A program made the position numbers and the translations under genes. A DNA stretch of 6,278 nucleotides from Candidatus Latescibacterota bacterium (GTDB taxonomy: Bacteria; Latescibacterota; Latescibacteria; Latescibacterales; Latescibacteraceae): NCBI GenBank assembly GCA_018656855.1, contig JABHYP010000678.1:1-6278 (forward strand). The letters are read 5' to 3'. The notes below the pieces were generated by a model. That model was not told the DNA's origin. It searched no databases and saw nothing but the letters and a program-made list of their open reading frames with translations. Each line of letters opens with the position of its first letter. Position 1 is the first letter of the stretch. Shown piece after piece: positions 1 through 6,175 of this stretch.

Positions 1-730
1 TGTATCCGGATTTCCCTTTATGTACCGCCGAAATCTTACCTGTACCGGGTGGGACATACTCACCCAGAAAAACCTCAAAGCCGCTGAATTCCACGGGCAC
101 ATCGGGATTTTCCTCATCAAAAAATTCTCCGCCATCGAAATTGAAACCCTCTGTATCAGCCCCGCCTATGTTGCTTATGAAACTGAGATTGATTTGAAAA
201 TCATTGGCATCAATGATACCGTCACGGTTTGTGTCACGAAGTCCGAAAACTCCCGACATCATATTTGAGACGGTATAATCGAGCGCAATATCATCCTTTT
301 TCAACATCCCCGTTGTTTTATTATGAAAGATTTTTGCAAGATTAGCACGTACATCCATGTTAGCAATGTACCAGTCGGTTTTTTCAGCGTCGTCCATTTC
401 ATCTATTGTTCCAAGAATTGCGAGATTATCACCGCTTTGAACATCATCCTGTCCCTCTATCAAATCCACTATTTTTGTAAAATCTATCCCCCTGTCAAGA
501 AGAGAGATCTTGGCATTCATGTATAATGCCATTGAATCGGTAGAGTCTTTCACAGCATCTGCAAGTGCTTCCCTCGCTTTTGCATAGTCGCCGTCACGAA
601 TTGCTTCTTCGGCTTTTTCAACAGGTGATTTTTCAGCGTCGCTTACAAAGCTGAAAATGTTACATCCGGCAATAATCACAGCAATAAGTATACCGGAAAG
701 CAATGGTAAAAATTTCATGTTCGTTCTCAT
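1..730 (-). CDS. Predicted lipoprotein with TPR-like segment and dockerin-type calcium loop (C-terminus beyond window)
   Basis: An open frame runs without a stop from ATG at 730 to the left edge, giving 243 codons; the 3' end is missing. The start is set by AAAGGAG seven bases upstream; the next ATG (718) has no such site. Residues 6-22 are a hydrophobic signal segment ending in the lipobox I-A-G-C, with Cys23 as the predicted lipidated residue. The +2 residue is Asn, not Asp, so outer-membrane sorting is possible. Residues about 38-75 look like one TPR-type helical hairpin (GDYAKAREAL, then DSMALYMNAK). Residues 166-177, DTNRDGIIDAND, match the DxNxDGxxDxxD calcium loop of dockerin/EF-hand proteins. 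The following part is rich in Asp, Glu, Gly and Phe. It is probably an exported surface or periplasmic protein. I do not recognise the family and assign no function. Long overlapping frames on the plus strand are shadows. Confidence 0.82.
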   Translation of the reverse strand, partial: MRTNMKFLPLLSGILIAVIIAGCNIFSFVSDAEKSPVEKAEEAIRDGDYAKAREALADAVKDSTDSMALYMNAKISLLDRGIDFTKIVDLIEGQDDVQSGDNLAILGTIDEMDDAEKTDWYIANMDVRANLAKIFHNKTTGMLKKDDIALDYTVSNMMSGVFGLRDTNRDGIIDANDFQINLSFISNIGGADTEGFNFDGGEFFDEENPDVPVEFSGFEVFLGEYVPPGTGKISAVHKGKSGY

Positions 731-742
731 GGAAATACTCCT
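731..742 (-). promoter_or_regulatory. Ribosome binding site of the lipoprotein gene
   Basis: Read on the minus strand this is AGGAGTATTTCC directly before the ATG at 730, extended upstream to AAAGGAG. The GGAG core lies seven bases from the start codon. It decides between the ATG at 730 and the in-frame ATG at 718. Confidence 0.75.
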
Positions 743-755
743 TTCAAAAACAGTT

Positions 756-839
756 TGAACGCTGATGGCCATGATAAGAGGAACTTTTTATAAACCCATG
801 CTTCATGGGAATCCTTTAATCATAGGTATCAGCGGTTCA
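756..839. repeat. Imperfect long palindrome (nested stem-loop)
   Basis: Three nested arms pair. The outer arm is TGAACGCTGAT (756-766) with ATCAGCGGTTCA (828-839), 11 pairs with one bulged G. The middle arm is 771-782 with 812-823, 10 of 12 positions pairing if one G-T is allowed on the plus strand. The inner arm is CCCATG (795-800) with CATGGG (804-809) around CTT. It ends about 14 bases before the lipoprotein ribosome binding site, so as RNA it would sit in that gene's leader. It could equally be an interspersed DNA repeat. It is not followed by a T-run, so I do not call a terminator. It matches no riboswitch class I recognise. Confidence 0.55.
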
Positions 840-926
840 TATAATTTACTTTATATGTTCTATTCCTTTTCACTTAGTGGTTTTTCTCATAAACAATTAT
901 GACATATTAAGCACAAATCGGGCATA

Positions 927-997
927 GTCATTGCGAGGCATAGCCGAAGCAATCCCCACTTGAGATTGTTTCGTTCACTACGTTCACACGAAATGAC
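927..997. repeat. Degraded GTCATTGCGAG-type palindromic repeat (MITE/REP-like)
   Basis: The left arm begins GTCATTGCGAGG and ends GAAGCAATCCC (927-955). The right arm runs GAGATTGTTTCG to CGAAATGAC (962-997). The right arm, reverse complemented, reads GTCATTTCG then GAAACAATCTC, so both ends mirror each other with scattered mismatches. This resembles a widespread bacterial palindromic repeat whose usual form is GTCATTGCGAG...GAAGCAATC and its inverse. ATA flanks both sides (924-926 and 998-1000), which would fit insertion at TA. No transposase is present. The right arm has diverged more than the left, suggesting an old copy. As RNA it could form a hairpin downstream of ahcY. Confidence 0.6.
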
Positions 998-1147
998 ATA
1001 TTGTAATTACGTTACAGTATTTATGAAGCTTTGTGCCTATCAAGTTATGTTTAATATGTAATATCTGTTAAATTGAAACCTGAAGCTTATTTTTTTGAGC
1101 AATTTTCCTGCTATTTCTTCGGATTATTACATGGAAAAAGTACCCGT

Positions 1148-2560
1148 CTAATAACGGTAATATTCCGATTTGAACGGCCCTTCCACCGGTATTCCAATAT
1201 ATTCCGCCTGCCTGGGAGTGAGCCTTGACAGTTTAGCGCCAAGCTTGTCAAGGTGAAGCCGTGCGACTTCCTCGTCCAGTTTCTTCGGCAAAAGATAAAC
1301 ATCGATCTCATGCTCGTTTTGCCAGAGATCCATCTGGGCAAGCACCTGATTTGTAAAGGAATTAGACATGACGAAACTCGGATGTCCGGTCGCGCACCCA
1401 AGGTTTACAAGACGCCCTTCCGCAAGCAGAAAGATGCTGTGTCCATCGGGAAAGGTATATCTGTCAACCTGAGGCTTGATATTCACTTTTTCTATGCCCG
1501 GCCACTCGTTAAGCTTGTCCACCTGAATTTCATTGTCGAAGTGGCCTATATTGCAGACGATTGCCTGGTCTTTCATTCTACTCATGTGCTCGGCGGTAAT
1601 AACATCGCAGTTACCTGTTGCGGTGACTATTATATCCGCATTGGGCAAAGCATCTTCTATAGTTGTGACCGTGTAACCGGCCATACAGGCCTGAAGAGCG
1701 CAAATCGGATCGATCTCGGTTATTACAATCTTTGCATGGTGAGCAGCGAGCGCCTGAGCCGAACCCTTGCCCACATCTCCGAAACCGCAGACAACCGCAG
1801 TCTTGCCGGCGACCATCACGTCGGTGGCACGTTTAATACCATCCACAAGCGATTCGCGGCAGCCGTAAATATTGTCGAACTTGGATTTTGTAACCGAGTC
1901 ATTGACATTGATGGCCGGAACCAGCAGTTCTCCATTTTCTTTCATCTGGTAGAGCCGGTGAACACCGGTTGTCGTTTCCTCGGAAACTCCTTTCCACTCC
2001 CGGACGACGTTATGCCAGAATTGCGGATTCTCTTTCTGGGTTTCCTTGAGGATAGTGTTTACTATCATTAGTTCCTTGTTGTCTGTAGATTCGTCCAGAA
2101 GCGCCGGATTATCTTCGCCATAATAACCACGGTGAATGAGCAGTGTGGCATCGCCGCCGTCATCTACTATGAGGTGCGGACCTTTCCCGTCAGGCCATTT
2201 CAGCGCCTGCATGGTGCACCACCAGTACTCCTCAAGAGTCTCGCCTTTCCAAGCAAAAACGGGTATCCCCCGATCGGCGATAGCCGCTGCGGCATGATCC
2301 TGGGTGGAAAAGATATTGCAGGAAGCCCAGCGGACATCAGCGCCAAGTTCAACGAGCGTATCGATTAGAACGGCTGTCTGTATAGTCATGTGCAAGCTGC
2401 CTGTGACGCGCGCTCCCTTGAGAGGTTTCCGGGAGCCGTACTTTTCACGAGTGGCCATCAGTCCGGGCATCTCTTTTTCGGCAATTTCGATTTCTTTGCG
2501 GCCGAATTCAGCCAAACCGATGTCACAAACTTTGAATTTAATCGTTGTTGTCTCGTTCAT
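1148..2560 (-). CDS. ahcY: Adenosylhomocysteinase (S-adenosyl-L-homocysteine hydrolase)
   Basis: This cytosolic NAD-dependent enzyme splits S-adenosylhomocysteine into adenosine and homocysteine, relieving product inhibition of methyltransferases. The 470 residues run full length from ATG 2560 to TAG. Substrate-domain motifs are GSLHMTIQTAVLIDTL (from residue 54), the NIFSTQDHAAAAI block, Asp133-Asp134, Glu195 and GVHRLYQM. Lys225, Asp229 and Cys234 match conserved active-site positions. The Rossmann motif GFGDVGKG is at 259-266, GHPSFVMSNSF at 392-402, and the C-terminal Lys464 and Tyr468 that reach the partner subunit's NAD are present. Residues about 140-190 hold the insertion typical of many bacterial enzymes and absent from animal ones. 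It follows metK by 87 bp, so two steps of the methyl cycle are linked. The ribosome binding site is a weak purine tract (GAGAAG). The 272-residue plus-strand frame inside it is a shadow. Confidence 0.98.
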   Translation of the reverse strand: MNETTTIKFKVCDIGLAEFGRKEIEIAEKEMPGLMATREKYGSRKPLKGARVTGSLHMTIQTAVLIDTLVELGADVRWASCNIFSTQDHAAAAIADRGIPVFAWKGETLEEYWWCTMQALKWPDGKGPHLIVDDGGDATLLIHRGYYGEDNPALLDESTDNKELMIVNTILKETQKENPQFWHNVVREWKGVSEETTTGVHRLYQMKENGELLVPAINVNDSVTKSKFDNIYGCRESLVDGIKRATDVMVAGKTAVVCGFGDVGKGSAQALAAHHAKIVITEIDPICALQACMAGYTVTTIEDALPNADIIVTATGNCDVITAEHMSRMKDQAIVCNIGHFDNEIQVDKLNEWPGIEKVNIKPQVDRYTFPDGHSIFLLAEGRLVNLGCATGHPSFVMSNSFTNQVLAQMDLWQNEHEIDVYLLPKKLDEEVARLHLDKLGAKLSRLTPRQAEYIGIPVEGPFKSEYYRY

Positions 2561-2577
2561 ATCAGTTCTTCTCTGTC

Positions 2578-2606
2578 ATTATAGTTTACAGTTAAATATC
2601 AGTTAA
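2578..2606 (-). promoter_or_regulatory. Candidate sigma70-type promoter of ahcY
   Basis: On the minus strand TTAACT (2606-2601) is followed by exactly 17 bases and then a consensus TATAAT (2583-2578). The -35 box matches TTGACA at four of six bases. Transcription would begin near 2571, leaving a leader of only about 11 bases, which is short for ribosome loading. The region is AT-rich, so a chance match is possible, and ahcY may also be read through from metK. The -35 box and spacer lie inside the tandem repeats. Confidence 0.4.
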
Positions 2607-2630
2607 ATATCTGTGATTATCTGTGATAAC
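2589..2630. repeat. Tandem 10-11 bp repeats upstream of ahcY
   Basis: CAGTTAAATAT occurs twice with no gap (2589-2599 and 2600-2610). It is followed by CTGTGATTAT (2611-2620) and CTGTGATAAC (2621-2630), which agree at eight of ten bases. All four units share a period of about one DNA turn, so each would present the same face to a binding protein. They overlap the candidate ahcY promoter. They could be operator half-sites or a simple tandem duplication. Confidence 0.55.
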
Positions 2631-2647
2631 CGTCACAATTAATTGTA

Positions 2648-3814
2648 TTAAAGTCCCAAGGCTTTTTTCAATTCATCAACCTTATCGGTGTGTTCCCATG
2701 TGAAATCGGGGTCATTACGTCCGAAATGGCCGTATGAAGATGTCTTTGTGTAAATTGGGCGCCTGAGGTTAAGGTCTTCGATAATCCCGCCGGGAGTAAA
2801 ATCAAAACAATCCCTTATAGCCTTGCTTAATAAATCCTCATCGACCTTTGCGGTATTAAAAGTATCAATATTAACGCTTATCGGTTCGGAAACGCCTATA
2901 GCGTAGGACAGGGCAACTTCGCATTTCCACGCAAGACCGGCTGCAACCACGTTTTTTGCAGCATAACGTGCCGCATAAGCTGCCGAACGATCGACCTTTG
3001 TGCAGTCCTTGCCGGAAAAAGCTCCGCCGCCGTGACGTCCCATACCACCGTACGTGTCGCAGATGATTTTGCGGCCGGTAAGACCGGTATCGCCATGAGG
3101 TCCGCCCACGACAAACCTTCCGGTCGGATTAATGTAAATCTTTGTCCTATCATCGAGCCACTTCGGTGGAATAACTTCTCTAATTACAAACTTTTCCATA
3201 TCCTTTTGGATGGTTTCAAGAGAAACGTCTTCAGCGTGCTGTGTGGATATAACAACAGCATCAATACGTTTCGGCCGCCAAGCTTCATACTCGACGGTGA
3301 CCTGAGATTTTGAATCAGGACGGATATATTCGAGCACGCCGGATTTTCTTAACTCTGCGAGTTTGTACATAAGTTGGTGGGCAAGTTGGATCGACATGGG
3401 CATAAACTCGGGGGTATCATCACAGGCATATCCAAACATCAATCCCTGATCGCCGGCGCCCTGCCCGACAAATAAGCCTTCACCTTCGGTAACACCCTGC
3501 GAAATATCGGGAGACTGGGGATGAATCGATGTTAAAACACCGCAACTGTCAGCGTTGAATCCGATACCGCTGTCAGTATAGCCGATCTCCCTGCATGCCT
3601 GGCGAGCTGTCTCAGCGTAATTTATATCCGCTTTCGTGGTGATCTCTCCTGAAACAATAATAAGCCCGGTGGTACAGAGAGTTTCGCAGGCGACTCGGCT
3701 ATTCGGATCCTGGACCATGGCTGCGTCGACAATGCTGTCTGAAATACGGTCGCAGACTTTATCGGGATGCCCCTCAGAAACTGACTCGGAGGTAAAAAAG
3801 AAATTTCCTTTCAT
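2648..3814 (-). CDS. metK: S-adenosylmethionine synthetase (methionine adenosyltransferase)
   Basis: This enzyme makes SAM from methionine and ATP, releasing phosphate and pyrophosphate; it is cytosolic and usually a tetramer needing Mg and K. I place the start at ATG 3814, giving 388 residues close to the family norm; AGAAAGG lies six bases upstream and the protein opens directly into TSESVSEGHPDK. The frame could be extended 16 codons to a TTG at 3862, but that extension is hydrophilic, lacks a ribosome binding site and overlaps a leader hairpin. Visible motifs are EGHPDK (14-19, with His16), GAGDQG (119-124), GGPHGDTGLTGRK (237-249), GGGAFSGKD (262-270) and YGHFGR (361-366), so all signature elements are intact. 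It follows ptsI by a 222-bp gap and precedes ahcY on the same strand. No frameshift is seen. Confidence 0.97.
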   Translation of the reverse strand: MKGNFFFTSESVSEGHPDKVCDRISDSIVDAAMVQDPNSRVACETLCTTGLIIVSGEITTKADINYAETARQACREIGYTDSGIGFNADSCGVLTSIHPQSPDISQGVTEGEGLFVGQGAGDQGLMFGYACDDTPEFMPMSIQLAHQLMYKLAELRKSGVLEYIRPDSKSQVTVEYEAWRPKRIDAVVISTQHAEDVSLETIQKDMEKFVIREVIPPKWLDDRTKIYINPTGRFVVGGPHGDTGLTGRKIICDTYGGMGRHGGGAFSGKDCTKVDRSAAYAARYAAKNVVAAGLAWKCEVALSYAIGVSEPISVNIDTFNTAKVDEDLLSKAIRDCFDFTPGGIIEDLNLRRPIYTKTSSYGHFGRNDPDFTWEHTDKVDELKKALGL

Positions 3815-3826
3815 ACGCTGCCTTTC
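3815..3826 (-). promoter_or_regulatory. Ribosome binding site deciding the metK start
   Basis: On the minus strand the ATG at 3814 is preceded by GAAAGGCAGCGT, with AGAAAGG ending six bases before the start. No comparable purine tract precedes the longer TTG start at 3862, where the upstream bases are pyrimidine-rich. Confidence 0.65.
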
Positions 3827-3849
3827 TTTATCCTTTTTCTGATTATCCC

Positions 3850-3918
3850 GTTCGTCCGGCAAAAGAGAGAATTAAATTCATGAGTATTCATAAATATGTT
3901 ATTCTTGGCCGGACAAAC
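3850..3918 (-). promoter_or_regulatory. Nested hairpin in the metK leader
   Basis: Read as minus-strand RNA, GUUUGUCCGGC (3918-3908) pairs with GCCGGACGAAC (3860-3850): 11 pairs including one G-U. Inside it AUUUAUGA (3895-3888) pairs with UCAUGAAU (3883-3876) around a four-base loop: 8 pairs including one G-U. Between them AGAAU (3905-3901) can pair with AUUCU (3872-3868). Both wobble positions become A-C mismatches on the plus strand, so the fold favours transcription towards metK. It sits 35 bases before the metK ATG and is not followed by a U-run, so it is not an intrinsic terminator. It lacks the conserved cores of the SAM and SAH riboswitch classes I know. It is a leader structure of unknown role. 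Confidence 0.55.
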
Positions 3919-3953
3919 AGTAAAATCTAAAATATGAAATTAATGTATATTGC

Positions 3954-4000
3954 AGGGGGAATTCATGACTTCCCCTTACATGGTTTATTTCTACATGTAA
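3954..4000 (-). terminator. Pair of adjacent hairpins after ptsI, possible terminator or mRNA 3' end
   Basis: Downstream of the ptsI stop (minus strand), TTACATG (4000-3994) pairs with CATGTAA (3982-3976) around 11 bases. It is followed at once by GGGGAA (3975-3970) pairing with TTCCCC (3961-3956) around eight bases. The second stem is the stronger. What follows is CTGCAATATAC rather than a T-run, so classical intrinsic termination is doubtful. The hairpins may instead protect the 3' end of the ptsH-ptsI message. Confidence 0.35.
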
Positions 4001-4036
4001 CAAATTTTCTACCTTATAAAATATATTAAATTCGTA

Positions 4037-5794
4037 TTACATATTTATTTTTTTCAATTCTTCGTTAATAAGCCCTTTGACCTCTTCTGCGGATGCACAT
4101 TGCAATATACGGGCGGCGAGTTTTTTTGCAGTGTCCATGCTTATAGAACGGATAATTTGTTTCATCGACGGTATAAATGAAGGAACCATGGACAGTTCGT
4201 CAATTTCAAGTCCCAGAAGTATAAGTGCAGCGGCGGGGTCGCTGCTCATTTCGCCGCAGATGGCGACAGGAATGCCCGCTTTATGTGCAGCTTTCACAGT
4301 TATGTTTATAAGCCTTAGTACTCCGGGGTGGAACGGTTCGAACAGGTCTGCAATGCGGTCGTTTTCCCTATCAACTGCCACCGAATATTGGATGAGGTCA
4401 TTGGTTCCGATTGAGAAGAAGTCAACCTTGCTGGAAAGATGGTCGGCAATCATGACCGCAGAGGGAAGCTCGATCATTATTCCGACACGCATATCAGGGT
4501 CAAAATCATATCCTTCGCTTTTAAGTTCGGCTTTAACTTCCGCAAGAATATCAAGCGCCTCATTTAATTCGTCTATACATGAAATCAAAGGGAACATCAC
4601 TGCAATATTTTTAAGCGAGGACGCCCGCACTATCGCTCTGAGTTGAACCTTGAAAAGATCCCTGAGGGAGAGACTTACACGAATAGCACGCCAGCCGAGG
4701 AATGGATTCGCTTCGGTTTCTGATGATGTGATATGAGATATCTTGTCGCCGCCGAGATCAAGCGTGCGGATAATAACCGGATCTGGTGTAAGCGATTGAG
4801 CAATCTCGAAATAATCATTGTACAGATCCTCTTCGTCGGGAATTTTGTTGCTCTCGATGTAATGAAATTCAGTGCGGTACAATCCGATGCCCTCGGCTCC
4901 GTTTGCATGAACAGCGTTCAACTCGTCTGTGTATTCCACATTGGCATGGAGGCCGATTCTATAACCATCCGTAGTAACAGCAGGGAGGTCTTTCAGTTCC
5001 ACAAGAGATTGACGGGCTATTTCGAACTGTTTCTTCTCGCCCTTGAATCTGTCAATCGTTTCCTGGTCAGGATTGACATACACCCTACCTCTGGTTCCGT
5101 CGACGATGACCATATCCCCCGGGCTGATTTCGGAAGTGGCCGTTTTCACACTTATAACAGCCGGTATGTCCATAGCCCGGGAAAGAATTGTGGCGTGTGA
5201 GGTTCTTCCGCCGAAATCGGTTACAAAAGCAAGGATTTTATTAGAGTGCATGAGTGCAGCATCACTAGGCGCAATGTTCGGAGCAATGACAACAACCGGA
5301 GTCTCAATATTGGAAAGCGTTGCGCTGTCCATTCCGAGCAGATTTATGGTAACACGCCTGAGGATATCATTAATATCTGTCATACGCTCCTTCATATATT
5401 CGTCATCCACACGCTTGTAAGCTTTTATAATTTTACGTGTGGTCCGGAAAAATGCGAATTCCGCGCATTTCCCCTTTTCAATAAGCTCAAACGTTTCCTC
5501 TGTAACTGCAGGGTCCTCGAGTAGCATGATATGGGGGTCAAAGATAGTTGCGTTTTCCTTGCCGATCCTAGTTTTGAGATTATCCCTGAGAGCTTTTATA
5601 TCCTTGATTACCTTGTCTACTGCTTTCTTGAACCTGGCTTTCTCTTCTTCCACTCGTTCAAGCGGGATATTTTTCTCCTCGATCCAGAAGTTTGTATTAT
5701 CGTAGATAAACGCCTGACCGATTGCTATACCCGGAGATGCGGGAATGCCGCTATATTCACTTTGTGACTTTGTTTCTTCCGATTCGATTTCCAA
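4037..5794 (-). CDS. ptsI: Phosphoenolpyruvate-protein phosphotransferase (PTS enzyme I)
   Basis: Enzyme I takes phosphate from PEP onto a histidine and passes it to HPr, the entry step of the PTS; it is a soluble dimer. The 585 residues are slightly longer than the usual ~575. The N-terminal HPr-binding domain starts near SGIPASPGIAIGQ (15-27). The phosphohistidine motif GGRTSHA places the active site at His200. The C-terminal PEP-binding barrel shows GLYRTEF (Arg307), IRTLDLGGDK (Arg343), NPFLGWRAIR (363-372), IELPSA (441-446), SIGTNDLIQY (461-470) and ICGEM with Cys513, so all catalytic residues I can check are present. The start is a TTG at 5794, chosen because GGAGG lies seven bases upstream. 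It follows ptsH by 29 bp, which points to one operon. Confidence 0.97.
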   Translation of the reverse strand: MEIESEETKSQSEYSGIPASPGIAIGQAFIYDNTNFWIEEKNIPLERVEEEKARFKKAVDKVIKDIKALRDNLKTRIGKENATIFDPHIMLLEDPAVTEETFELIEKGKCAEFAFFRTTRKIIKAYKRVDDEYMKERMTDINDILRRVTINLLGMDSATLSNIETPVVVIAPNIAPSDAALMHSNKILAFVTDFGGRTSHATILSRAMDIPAVISVKTATSEISPGDMVIVDGTRGRVYVNPDQETIDRFKGEKKQFEIARQSLVELKDLPAVTTDGYRIGLHANVEYTDELNAVHANGAEGIGLYRTEFHYIESNKIPDEEDLYNDYFEIAQSLTPDPVIIRTLDLGGDKISHITSSETEANPFLGWRAIRVSLSLRDLFKVQLRAIVRASSLKNIAVMFPLISCIDELNEALDILAEVKAELKSEGYDFDPDMRVGIMIELPSAVMIADHLSSKVDFFSIGTNDLIQYSVAVDRENDRIADLFEPFHPGVLRLINITVKAAHKAGIPVAICGEMSSDPAAALILLGLEIDELSMVPSFIPSMKQIIRSISMDTAKKLAARILQCASAEEVKGLINEELKKINM

Positions 5795-5808
5795 ATCGTT
5801 TCCTCCGT
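5795..5808 (-). promoter_or_regulatory. Strong ribosome binding site supporting the TTG start of ptsI
   Basis: On the minus strand CGGAGGAAACGAT precedes TTG at 5794. GGAGG with a seven-base spacer is near ideal. The next residues lead straight into the conserved enzyme I N-terminus, and no in-frame ATG or GTG nearby is better placed. Confidence 0.75.
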
Positions 5809-5823
5809 AATGCTGAAAACACG

Positions 5824-6096
5824 CTATTCTTCGTCAAACTTGCTGTTTATCAGCTCTTTTATTCCGGCAATCGCTTTTTCCGCATCACCACCATCCGCGA
5901 TGATGGTTAGTTCGCTGTCATAAGCGGCAGCGAGCATCATTACACCCATTATAGATTTGCCGTTAACCTTGATTTCATCGTTTTCCAGCTCAATTTTTGA
6001 TATGTATTGGGACGCTTTCTGAACAAGCAAGGCTGCCGGCCTGGCATGTATACCCAGTTTATTTATAATCTTTATAGTTTCACTGATCAGCGGCAC
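5824..6096 (-). CDS. ptsH: Phosphocarrier protein HPr
   Basis: HPr is the small cytosolic carrier that receives phosphate from enzyme I and hands it to sugar-specific IIA domains. At 90 residues the length is typical. The active-site motif KLGIHARPA gives His17 as the phosphorylated histidine, with Arg19 beside it. VNGKSIMGVM gives Ser48, equivalent to Ser46 of Bacillus HPr, the target of HPr kinase/phosphorylase; its intact context suggests this protein is regulated as well as catalytic. The start is a GTG at 6096, with AAGGTGA a few bases upstream and no ATG nearby in frame; about ten residues before the KLGIHARPA motif is normal for the family. It lies 29 bp before ptsI and 79 bp after a probable PTS membrane subunit, consistent with one transcription unit. 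Confidence 0.95.
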   Translation of the reverse strand: MPLISETIKIINKLGIHARPAALLVQKASQYISKIELENDEIKVNGKSIMGVMMLAAAYDSELTIIADGGDAEKAIAGIKELINSKFDEE

Positions 6097-6175
6097 AGGT
6101 CACCTTAATAAAAATATCAAATATTGTTATTCACACGGAAAATCACGAGTTAACAGCTTTTTGAAACCAATAATT

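Larger units (their letters stand above)
731..1147. other. Gene-free interval between the lipoprotein gene and ahcY
   Basis: No coding region is supported in these 417 bases on either strand. The stretch is AT-rich and contains the lipoprotein ribosome binding site, an 84-bp imperfect palindrome at 756-839, and a degraded interspersed palindromic repeat at 927-997. A 10-bp direct repeat, ATGACATATT, occurs at 899-908 and 993-1002. A smaller inverted repeat, TGTAA/TTACA, lies at 1002-1006 and 1012-1016. A hairpin with a T-run directly after the ahcY stop is not visible. I found no convincing -35/-10 pair for the lipoprotein gene, although it presumably needs its own promoter here. Confidence 0.7.

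Noticed and set aside
140..190. Nucleotides here, and the repeat stretch at 2589-2630, considered as CRISPR-like repeats
   Set aside because: There are no spaced identical repeats with unique spacers; the 2589-2630 units are contiguous and short, and 140-190 is coding sequence.
20..526. Two plus-strand open frames of 82 and 67 codons at the left end
   Set aside because: They lie opposite the continuous lipoprotein frame, which has a signal peptide, lipobox, calcium loop and ribosome binding site.
1080..1147. An intrinsic terminator directly after ahcY
   Set aside because: Only a 4-bp stem (AGCA/TGCT) is present on the minus strand and it is followed by A residues, not T, so the signal is absent.
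1253..2071. A 272-codon open frame on the plus strand inside ahcY
   Set aside because: It is fully antisense to a clearly conserved enzyme, has no recognisable domain and no convincing ribosome binding site; it is a frame shadow.
2561..2647. A SAH riboswitch upstream of ahcY
   Set aside because: The 87-bp gap is AT-rich and repeat-filled and shows none of the GC-rich conserved core of that class; the space is also small.
3815..3862. A 16-codon upstream extension of metK starting at TTG 3862
   Set aside because: It has no ribosome binding site, is hydrophilic and unlike MetK N-termini, and its first codons overlap the 3' arm of the leader hairpin. The ATG at 3814 has a proper site and gives the family's normal length.
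4077..5767. Several plus-strand open frames of 78-189 codons across ptsI
   Set aside because: All are antisense to enzyme I, overlap each other in different frames and show no family features.
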